This document shows, one piece after another, positions 7,935-16,200 of a stretch of DNA of 38,751 bases; position 1 is the stretch's first letter; the number at the start of each line of letters is the position of its first letter. Location: the IMG/VR virus record IMGVR_UViG_3300024259_000083, positions 1 to 38,751 of that record; one strand, 5' to 3'. Below the pieces are notes generated by a model. It saw only the letters and a list, made by a program, of their open reading frames with translations. It did no database searches and was not told the DNA's origin. This stretch comes from a virus. The translations under genes and the position numbers were made by a program.

Positions 7935-9452
7935 ATGCCTACAAGAAGACAAAGACCAATTAGCCAAGTAAGACTCCCTCTTTATGGGATGAACGATCAA
8001 GATGAAACCTATGTTATCAATGATTTTGAAGCATCCTACATGCAGAACATGGAGATTCAGGAGAATGTTTTAGTATCCAGACTGGGTTTTAATTCCATAG
8101 ATGATGCTACTGCTTCTGGTGCAATACTGAATATGTATGAATATAGGAAATCAGATGGAAATAATTACTTCCTAAGACAACGTGGAGCAGTCATAGAAGA
8201 ATACAACGAGGGTACTAATGCATGGGATGCTCTATCTCTTGCTATTAGTATCAGTGCTACGAAGAAAATCAGCTTTGCTACATTAAATAATCTATGTATT
8301 TTCTCTAATGGAGAGGATAATGACCAGAAATATGATGGCACTACAGTAACAGAACTAGCATCAAATCCTAAAGCAGAGGTACAAATAGTATTCCAGAACA
8401 GGCTAGTGAAACTAGATTTTACTTCTTCTAAGCTATCTTTTAGTAATATAAATGATCCAGAGACCTTTGGAGCAAGTGATTTTCACCTCATAGATCCAAA
8501 TAATGCTTCGCTGGGAGCTGGTGTGGGTGAACTAAACGGACAAGTTGTAGTATTTAAGGAAAATAAGAAGTATATAGTAACTCAATTAGTGGGAGCTACC
8601 ATCTATCCTTTAGATGGAGAGCAGTCTACAGTATCGCATTATTCTATAGCATCTACCGGATCATCACTGATATTTTTAGATTATTCCGGATGGTATGAGT
8701 TAAGGGGTGGAGTAACGAGATTGATATCAGATCATATCAAAATGAGTAATCTAGACGCTTCAAGACTTGGTAATGCTCATGCCATTTACTTTGATAACAA
8801 ATACAGATGCTTTGTAACAGAGTCAGCCTTCGGGTATAATAATAGGGAGTACGTTATCAATACAAATGTTCCAACCATCTTTCCCGAGAATCCTTTTGCA
8901 ATAACCATGAACCTTATCAATGGTAATTGTTATTCTACAAGGATCACTGGTAGTAATCAGAAGTTATACTTTGGAGATTCAAGACCCAATGCAGGTTCTC
9001 CGGTATCCACCTATGGCAAGACTTACCTGATGGATTCTACAATGGCAGATGATGGCGCTACTATTCCAGCATTTTGGGAGACGAAACTATTTGATGGTGG
9101 CACTCCATTCTATTCCAAGAAGTATAAGAAAGCTCATGTAAGACTAGAAAATCAAGCAGGGTTGGTAGCATATGTGGCATACAGGTTTAATTCATCAGGC
9201 GGTTGGTCAGAGACTGCTATAACTGTCAATAGTTCATTATTGACTTGGATTATGGATGATGCAAGTGAAATTACTACATGGTCGGAAGGTTATGGATTCC
9301 CATATGAAGATGTGACAGATCAGTTTATACCGATACAGAATGTAGGAAGACCTCGCACAATTCAATTTAGATATCGTAATAATGATGATGATGCACAAGC
9401 AAAGTGGATATATGCATCTTATAGGTATAGAATTAGGGACAAATATAAATAA
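7935..9452 (+). CDS. Tail nozzle/stabilisation-type beta-propeller protein
   Basis: 505 aa, starting 3 nt after the adaptor stop. The N-terminus (LPLYGMNDQDETYVINDFEA, then MQNMEIQENVLVSRLGF) is the characteristic opening of phage tail nozzle or stabilisation proteins. The rest is almost wholly beta, with repeated strand-turn blades, including FQNRLVKLDFTSSKLSFS, which resembles the blade repeats of propeller tail proteins. It probably forms the distal tail tube that closes the DNA channel. No transmembrane segment or catalytic motif is seen. Confidence 0.75.
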   Translation: MPTRRQRPISQVRLPLYGMNDQDETYVINDFEASYMQNMEIQENVLVSRLGFNSIDDATASGAILNMYEYRKSDGNNYFLRQRGAVIEEYNEGTNAWDALSLAISISATKKISFATLNNLCIFSNGEDNDQKYDGTTVTELASNPKAEVQIVFQNRLVKLDFTSSKLSFSNINDPETFGASDFHLIDPNNASLGAGVGELNGQVVVFKENKKYIVTQLVGATIYPLDGEQSTVSHYSIASTGSSLIFLDYSGWYELRGGVTRLISDHIKMSNLDASRLGNAHAIYFDNKYRCFVTESAFGYNNREYVINTNVPTIFPENPFAITMNLINGNCYSTRITGSNQKLYFGDSRPNAGSPVSTYGKTYLMDSTMADDGATIPAFWETKLFDGGTPFYSKKYKKAHVRLENQAGLVAYVAYRFNSSGGWSETAITVNSSLLTWIMDDASEITTWSEGYGFPYEDVTDQFIPIQNVGRPRTIQFRYRNNDDDAQAKWIYASYRYRIRDKYK

Positions 9453-9468
9453 TCAATAGGAAACAACA

Positions 9469-10038
9469 ATGAGTACAATAAACTTATCATTCCCAGATCA
9501 ATCATATTCAGATAGTAATAAACCTTCTGTTACTACTCTTAAGTCTGATTTAACTACCATAGAGACTGCAACAAATGCACTAGATAATGAAAATATTGCA
9601 TCTGATGCAGACATAGCAATATCAAAGACTACTTTAGGAACATTTACAGATTGGACAGATCATGTTCCAACATTTGCAGGATTTTCGGCTGACCCAACAT
9701 ATCACATATCTCGTTATATGCAACTAGGTAAACTTATGATTTATAAGTATGTTGGAAATGCAGACGGAACTTCTGACGGAACTACGTTTACCATGACAAT
9801 TCCTGGCACTCCAGTTTTAACTGGTGGTCGTATAGATTTTGAAGGATTCATGGTTAATAATGATGTTGGTGGTTCTGGTGGAACATATATGTGTAATGCA
9901 ACAGTTACATCTGGTAGTACACTTAATCTTTATAGAATTACTGGAACCTTCCCTATATTAGCTAGATCTCAGGCGTTTACTAATGTAAATGGTAAAGGAA
10001 TTGCAGGTTCTATGACTCTTATATACGAAGTATCATAA
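9469..10038 (+). CDS. Small tail fibre/spike-like protein
   Basis: 189 aa. The N-terminal helix-like part (SFPDQSYSDSNKPSVTTLKS, then an Asn/Ala-rich stretch ending DADIAISKTTL) resembles virion-anchoring segments of phage fibres. About residues 60-189 are Gly/Thr/Ser-rich beta structure. It could be a short fibre, tail-tip needle or head decoration. It lies between the nozzle gene and the lysis cassette. Its leader has AGGAAA then CAACAATG. Confidence 0.6.
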   Translation: MSTINLSFPDQSYSDSNKPSVTTLKSDLTTIETATNALDNENIASDADIAISKTTLGTFTDWTDHVPTFAGFSADPTYHISRYMQLGKLMIYKYVGNADGTSDGTTFTMTIPGTPVLTGGRIDFEGFMVNNDVGGSGGTYMCNATVTSGSTLNLYRITGTFPILARSQAFTNVNGKGIAGSMTLIYEVS

Positions 10039-10042
10039 ATAT

Positions 10043-10384
10043 ATGCCAGAACAAGCAAGACAATTAAAAGTAGCCGAGGATATAGCATCACTCAATGTTG
10101 AGGTTAAACATATCAAAGAACAACAAGATCAGAACCATGCTGAACTCAAGAGTGGACAGGCAAAGAACCACAAGGAAATTATGATGTCTTTTAATAGTCT
10201 AAAGAGTAAAGTCAACGAAGAAATGGAAACAATGCAAACTACTATATCTGGTATGCAGAATCTAATTAAATTTCAATGGAAGAAGATTATAAGATTCACT
10301 ATAGTAGCATTATTGGTAGGCTCATTCTTATGGGTTAAAGAGTCGCGAGATTGGATACTTTCTAATATATTCCGCATTCTATGA
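10043..10384 (+). CDS. Coiled-coil protein with C-terminal membrane anchor (lysis accessory, holin-like)
   Basis: 113 aa. A long coiled coil (about residues 5-80, regular Ile/Leu/Met heptads) is followed by a basic stretch (KWKK-like), one hydrophobic segment (about 85-102, FTIVALLVGSFLWV) and a short amphipathic end. It overlaps the endolysin start by 4 nt (ATGA). This arrangement recalls XhlA/hemolysin-type lysis accessory proteins. Holin function is inferred from its position beside an M23 enzyme and a second small membrane protein. Confidence 0.65.
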   Translation: MPEQARQLKVAEDIASLNVEVKHIKEQQDQNHAELKSGQAKNHKEIMMSFNSLKSKVNEEMETMQTTISGMQNLIKFQWKKIIRFTIVALLVGSFLWVKESRDWILSNIFRIL

Positions 10385-10992
10385 TATATCCAGTCAACAA
10401 AATATTTGAGACTCAAGGATATGGTGGTCAACATAAAGGTGTGGATCTCCGTACAGCGCATGGAATGTCACATGATATACTAGCGATAGCCAACGGAATA
10501 ATTATTAAGACTTCATACGATAAAGATGGATACGGATACTACTATGATATAAGTCATGATAACGGATGTTACTCAAGGTCAGCTCATTTAATCAAGAATA
10601 CACTGCAAGTTGGAGATGTCGTGGGAGAAGGTCAGGTGATAACTCATACTACTAATGATCCTGAAATCTGGGGCAGATCCACTGGGGAACACTTACACTT
10701 TGAAATCTTTGCAACTCAAGAAGACTACTACAACAAAATCAGAACAAATCCACTTAAATATATAAATAACCAAAATAACGAAGTTAAAATGCTATTAGAC
10801 AAAATCACAGGACAGAACATTAAGTACATACAAGATCAATTAGAAGGTAAGGTAGGGTACTTCAGATCAGGAGAGAAGTGGTATATGGTCAAAGATAGCA
10901 AAATACAAAAAGAATATAATTCACCACAAGAGATGATATCAGACAATATGTGTCTGGGATTATCCGAAGAAGATAAGAATAAACTAATATAA
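10381..10992 (+). CDS. M23 peptidase endolysin
   Basis: 203 aa. The LytM/M23 metallopeptidase domain occupies about residues 1-125: zinc ligands H18 and D22 (HKGVD), H69, and the HLHFE motif with H104/H106. This would cleave peptide cross-bridges of peptidoglycan. There is no signal peptide, so export needs a holin. The C-terminal 65 residues are a small extra domain with IKYIQDQLEGKVGYFRSGEK, possibly wall-binding. Translation is coupled to the upstream membrane protein (ATGA), and a second membrane protein follows after 5 nt, giving a compact lysis cassette inside the virion block. Confidence 0.88.
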   Translation: MIYPVNKIFETQGYGGQHKGVDLRTAHGMSHDILAIANGIIIKTSYDKDGYGYYYDISHDNGCYSRSAHLIKNTLQVGDVVGEGQVITHTTNDPEIWGRSTGEHLHFEIFATQEDYYNKIRTNPLKYINNQNNEVKMLLDKITGQNIKYIQDQLEGKVGYFRSGEKWYMVKDSKIQKEYNSPQEMISDNMCLGLSEEDKNKLI

Positions 10993-10997
10993 CAACA

Positions 10998-11207
10998 ATG
11001 ACAGATATATATAATTGGTTCATAGCAAATTGGGATGAGGTAGTAAATGTAATTGCAGGAATAATTGCAGTTGCTTCTATTATCGTGAAGTGGACTCCTA
11101 CTATTAAAGATGACAACATCCTATTATCAATAATTAAATTTCTATCTAAGTATATAGCACTCAATAGGACTGTAGATGATGAAAAGGCTAGAAAAAAGCT
11201 AAAATAA
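10998..11207 (+). CDS. Small single-span membrane protein, holin candidate
   Basis: 69 aa. One hydrophobic segment at about residues 14-31 (VVNVIAGIIAVASIIVKW) and a lysine-rich C-terminus (KARKKLK) are typical of small phage holins. It directly follows the M23 endolysin. The leader is ATAACAACAATG without a Shine-Dalgarno. Two membrane proteins flank the endolysin, so which one is the holin and which the antiholin or spanin-like partner is unclear. Confidence 0.65.
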   Translation: MTDIYNWFIANWDEVVNVIAGIIAVASIIVKWTPTIKDDNILLSIIKFLSKYIALNRTVDDEKARKKLK

Positions 11208-11225
11208 TAACATAAGAACAAGAAA

Positions 11226-12122
11226 ATGCCAGACGAGCCAACATATTACAATCCAGACACTGATTCCGTTTTTGATCCAGAGGGTTATGAAGCATATTGG
11301 AGAACTAAATTAGAATCCGAATATGATCCGTTTTCTGGTGTTTTAGGAGATTATACAACGCAAGCACAGGAAGAAATTGATCCTTTGTATCAGTCTGTTT
11401 ATGATCAGTTGTCTTCTATGGAAACACAGCAAAGAGCAGATACGTCAGATACCTATGATGATCTATTAGTTAATTTACAAGAAGGATATAACCAACGTGG
11501 AACATTTTTCTCCGGTGAAGCTATGGTTGGTGAAGCAGACTTGGGTAAAGAGCGTGGTAGAGCAATGACTAATATTGGCAGTTATTTCGCTACTCAAAAG
11601 AGTGCAACAGCTTTAGACCAGCAGACTAAGATACAGGATAGGGCTGAAACGCTCCAAACGAACGCCTACAACGATTATCTCTCTACAAGGACAAATGCCA
11701 TCAATACCAAATTATTTGATGCTATGAAGGAGTTTTACCCTCATTATCAAGAGAGACTACAACAACAACTAGATGACGAAAATGCACTCTGGATAGATAT
11801 ACCTATTGAACCTGAAGCATTAGAAGCAGAAGTTGTTACAGATGCAGTAGAAGCACCACCAACAGGTCAACCTAGAAATCAAGCAGAAGAACAGAAGCGA
11901 CTTGGTGATTTTGGAGCATTGTATGGTAGAAATCCATCCAGTCAACAAGACTGGAACTTCATTAATATAGCAACCTACGGATATGATGGTGAACGTAATC
12001 AAGATTCAGAAAGAAAAGCACTACAGATATTTCAAGACAAGTTCGGAAGAAATCCAGACTTCTCTAATAATGTAGATGAAAATATAATCCACGCTATAGC
12101 TTATAGTGGGGCTTCAAAATAA
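11226..12122 (+). CDS. Internal virion (ejection) protein candidate with GRNP repeats
   Basis: 298 aa. The protein is hydrophilic and largely helical, rich in Gln/Tyr/Asp, with a long coiled-coil-like middle (about 45-165). Near the C-terminus two units of about 40 residues repeat the pattern F..(L/K)(Y/F)GRNP followed by AxxY-G/S (about residues 225-255 and 265-296). It heads a block of three genes ending in a giant protein, the usual podovirus order for ejection proteins (compare T7 gp14-gp15-gp16). The role is inferred from order and helical content; there is no enzyme motif. Confidence 0.6.
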   Translation: MPDEPTYYNPDTDSVFDPEGYEAYWRTKLESEYDPFSGVLGDYTTQAQEEIDPLYQSVYDQLSSMETQQRADTSDTYDDLLVNLQEGYNQRGTFFSGEAMVGEADLGKERGRAMTNIGSYFATQKSATALDQQTKIQDRAETLQTNAYNDYLSTRTNAINTKLFDAMKEFYPHYQERLQQQLDDENALWIDIPIEPEALEAEVVTDAVEAPPTGQPRNQAEEQKRLGDFGALYGRNPSSQQDWNFINIATYGYDGERNQDSERKALQIFQDKFGRNPDFSNNVDENIIHAIAYSGASK

Positions 12123-12138
12123 ATAAAGGATAACAACT

Positions 12139-13239
12139 ATGGCAAAACAAGCAACACTCATCAAAGACGGCATAAAAGAAGTAGTTGATGTAGGCAGTCA
12201 GGAAGCAAGTAAAATGTTATCTTCAGGTTGGAAGATATTTAGAGGTGAAGCAGGTTCTCCTGAAGCTGTTACTCCGACTGGGGATACTGGTGGGGGGTAT
12301 GCTGGTTCAGAGATAGGAAGTTTTCTTACTGGAGTTGGATATAATTACGATCCTAATATAGATGAAGAAGCTCAAATGTGGCAGTATATGTCAGGTGGAG
12401 ATATGGAAGAAAATCCTTACATGGCTTACATGAGACCTAGAGAACATACAGACGAAGATGGTAATAGATTCTTACGAATACCAAAGAATCAGCACTTACA
12501 GGATTTAGCAACATTCTACAATGACTATCAAGGTGAAAAACTAGGACAGCGTGGAGACTTGGGTTCAGACTTTCTAAAATATCAGGATGATAAATTCAAT
12601 CAGGATTTAGATATAGATAAATATGCTCTTGATGTAGCGAAGGAAGAATGGGATCAAGGGATGGATGTCGCTAAGTATGAATTAGATGTAGCAAAGGCAA
12701 ATAAACCTAGTGGTGGTGCAGGCAAGACTGTAGGTATGTCAGAATGGGCTTCTAAATTGGGCATTGTAGGCATGAGTTTAGCAGATGGTCAACAGATTGC
12801 TAATCAGTATCAAATCAATAAGAATAATTACGTTAGTCAATTTGAAGCTGGATTTGCAATGCCACAGGAAGTACTAGACATGATGGTCTATACTAATGGT
12901 GGTGGAATCATTCCTGATGTTCAAGAATCCATGCAGGCATTCGCTGATCAGCAAGTAGAAAAAGCTGGTACTAAAAATGTATGGATGATGCCACAAAGAA
13001 ACTATGAAGGCGGATCAAATGGATGGACTTTCTATAGAGGACTTACTCCAATTACTCGTGAAACATTCCGAAGTGAATATCAAATAGAAACTGGATCAGA
13101 GTTAAGTGATAGTATTAAAGATGGTGGAATGGGTAAGGCTTATAAGGAAATATTCCCAGAAGATATGTCATTCTTTGGCAACTGGGGGAGTCCCTCTGGT
13201 GATGTGAATTGGAATCCTCTAAGCGCATTACCTTTTTAG
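12139..13239 (+). CDS. Internal virion (ejection) protein candidate, middle subunit
   Basis: 366 aa. The N-terminal about 35 residues (IKDGIKEVVDVGSQEA then LSSGW) resemble a short beta module seen at the start of some phage virion proteins. About residues 150-190 form a charged helical repeat (DIDKYALDVAKEEW, then MDVAKYELDVAKA). The rest is Gly-rich. No catalytic motif is seen. It lies between the GRNP-repeat protein and the 1691-aa protein, so a role in the internal core or ejection channel is likely but inferred. AAAGGA lies 14 nt upstream of the ATG. Confidence 0.55.
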   Translation: MAKQATLIKDGIKEVVDVGSQEASKMLSSGWKIFRGEAGSPEAVTPTGDTGGGYAGSEIGSFLTGVGYNYDPNIDEEAQMWQYMSGGDMEENPYMAYMRPREHTDEDGNRFLRIPKNQHLQDLATFYNDYQGEKLGQRGDLGSDFLKYQDDKFNQDLDIDKYALDVAKEEWDQGMDVAKYELDVAKANKPSGGAGKTVGMSEWASKLGIVGMSLADGQQIANQYQINKNNYVSQFEAGFAMPQEVLDMMVYTNGGGIIPDVQESMQAFADQQVEKAGTKNVWMMPQRNYEGGSNGWTFYRGLTPITRETFRSEYQIETGSELSDSIKDGGMGKAYKEIFPEDMSFFGNWGSPSGDVNWNPLSALPF

Positions 13240-13266
13240 AGAAATAATGAGTAATCAAAATATAGA

Positions 13267-16200
13267 ATGCCGATTCAATGGAAACCAATTAATGCAGATG
13301 ATGTTGAACCTACCACAGAACAGTTAACCAGTTGGAGACCACCAACTCTTTCAGAAATACAAGCTAGAGAAAAGACCAGTCAACAGATCATAGATAATCT
13401 ACTCGGGGGTAAACCTGTGGGTGGTTTTACGTTTGATCCCAAAAGATATACTGAAGAAGGTGAAAAGATATATCCAAAAAGATCAGGGTGGAAGAAGACT
13501 ATGGATTTTGGTGGGTTGGTTGTTGCACAATCAGAAAAGAATCTAGCTGATGCTTGGAATTTTACAACTGAATTTATAGTTAGGGAATCACCATCAGTAC
13601 TTTTAGGTGATCGTGATAATGATATGTTACAGGGTGCTTTAGAAGCTATATCACAAACGCCAGAAGAAAAAGAAGCTGTTACAAAGAAGTTTGAAATAGG
13701 TCAAGAAAAGGTAGATAGGTGGGTAAGGGAGTATAAGTTTGAATACGATTATATGAAGGAGAAAGGTTCTATTATACAGGACAACATGTTCTTCTTACCT
13801 AATTTAACGCAGAAAGCAGTTGAAGCTACAGAAATGATGGTAGAAGCGAATCAGCCAGACTGGTACAAAGACAAAGACTGGGAAAATATGTCGTTACAGC
13901 AGAAGTTTTCGTCAGAAGGTATTATGAAAACTCTATATGCTACAAGTAATGGTCTTCTAGCATCTTTGGCAACTATGTTAGTTACTCGTGGTGCTACTGG
14001 CGGTACTTTACTTGGTACTTCTATTATTGGTGCTTCTACAGCAGAAGATATTAAGAATTCTGCTATATTACATGGAGTAGATCGTAGCGAAGCCAATAGA
14101 CTTGGTTTAGCTGGTGGTCTTCCAGTAATGCTTTTAGAAAAACTTGGTTGGGATAATATATTAGGAAATACTTTATTAAAGAAATGGGGAGTATCATTTT
14201 TCTCAAAGATTTTAGGTAAGAGAGTTGGAGCTGGTGTATCAGGAACTCTAACAGCAACAGCTATTGAGACTGCAACAGAAGTAACACAGGAAGAAGTCCA
14301 GATGTTTGCTGAATCAGCATTTAGAGATATTGGTTTAGATGAAAGAAAGACAAGAGATATAATGGCTGGATTCGGTGGATTCTTGAATGGTTTGTTTGTA
14401 GGTGGTGGAACAATTAGTTTCAATACAATGACTGCAAATCCAGATGGTATTCAAACCATGACTACAGAACAAATTATAAGTCATGAGATGAACTCAAAGC
14501 CAGCACTAAGACAGATGGTAGATACTGGAATGGATAGATCTTTTGAAGGCGAAGTACTATCAGATGACTTTGCGAATGGTGTTATTGATGATGTGGAAAT
14601 ACAGGTTGGTTATTATAATGGTAAACACAAAGTAGAAGTGATGGAGAATTTTGAAGCATTGCGGAATCAGAAATATAGATCATTAAGAGATTTAGTACAT
14701 GCAGTTAATCAATCTTTACCAAAGAGAGTGGATTTAGCATCTAGAAAACTATATGTAGAACAGGCATTCCAGAGAGCTATAGTGTTAAGTGATGAATCTG
14801 ATCCAGATGTCATTGCCGGCGCTTTTGTGAAAGGAGAAGAAGATAGTAAAGTTTTGGGTGTTCAAATTAAGAAAGCGCCAACAGTATATGCTCCGAATCC
14901 AAATGCTTTGCCAGTATCCAAGATTATGGATGTACCTAGACCACAACAGGCAGAGTTAGAGGATATGGCGGTTCAAAATTCTGTACCAGCAGTTATTCAA
15001 GGAATACAAATGGCAGATGCTATTGTGGGAGACAATACTACCACTGAAGAATATCAGGCGTATATTAGAGATCATAAACTGGAAGGACTTGAGTTTAAGA
15101 AAGAAATGGTGGATGCAAAAATGTTAATGAAGATGAATCAGGATAACAAATCCAAAGATAAATATTCTGATAGTCCAATTCTAGCAGTAGATCATAATGG
15201 TCAGGTGATTAGTGGATACAATATATTAGTTGATACTGTTCAAGCTGGGAATACTAAAGTGGCAGTCTATGCTTCTAAGCCCATAGAAGGTGCTGATCTA
15301 TCTCAATATCCTAGAACAGCTATGGAAGAATCAAAGATGGCACAGCTTGACTATACAAGAGAACAGGAAGCCAGACAGCGTAATGAGCAGGAAGTACAAC
15401 TAGAACAGGAAATTGAAGGAGCAAGAAAAGCTCTGGAAGAATTAGTATATACAGATTCACAGAGGGAATTAGACTACCAGAACTTTAAGAAGTTGGCTAA
15501 AAAGAAACCAGCAGTACTTGATGCATCTACAGACTTTGAGGGTATGAGGATTATGTTCAAAGATGAGAACTTGGATCAGTCTATTGCTAACAGTGCAACT
15601 GATGTAACTAATGATGAATTACTTGATATGTTCAAGGAGCGTTTCAATACAGAGATGGAGTTAAGGGAATTAAGTAAACAGAAGACTCCTTCAGAACTTG
15701 CTAAATTACAAACTATAAAAGCAGAGAAGGTTATTAGAAAAGCTACAGTTAGAGGTGAGAAAGAAAAGCAAAAGGTAATAAAGATGACGGAGAAAACAGC
15801 GTTGAAAAATAAACTCCGTACTTTACTGCGTGGTATTAGAGAAGGTCAGAAGATGACTAAGGAGCAGATTAAGGAAGTGCAATCTAAGTTAGTTGCAATT
15901 ATAAAAGAATCTGGGATAGAAGCTAAAGATCAGGCAAAGTTTTTATCAGTTGTCAAAAATACTCAAACTCAAGCTCAACTAGCAAAGTTACTACCTAAAC
16001 TGGAGCAAAGATTGGGTGATCTTACGGATACTAAACTAAAGAATCAATTAGATAAACAGATTAAGAGAGAACTTAAAGGAATTAAACCTAAAAAGATTGG
16101 AAGTAAGAGAGTTGCTAAATATAGTTATGAAGAAAACAAGTTTTTAGAATCTATTAGGTCTATGAATGGTTACAATCAAGAGAAGGCACAGGAAGAGCTA

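Noticed and set aside
13851-14423. Minus-strand frame of 190 aa inside the giant protein gene
   Set aside because: Low-complexity Pro/Ser/Val translation opposite the Gly/Ala-rich segment of the ejection protein; typical antisense shadow.
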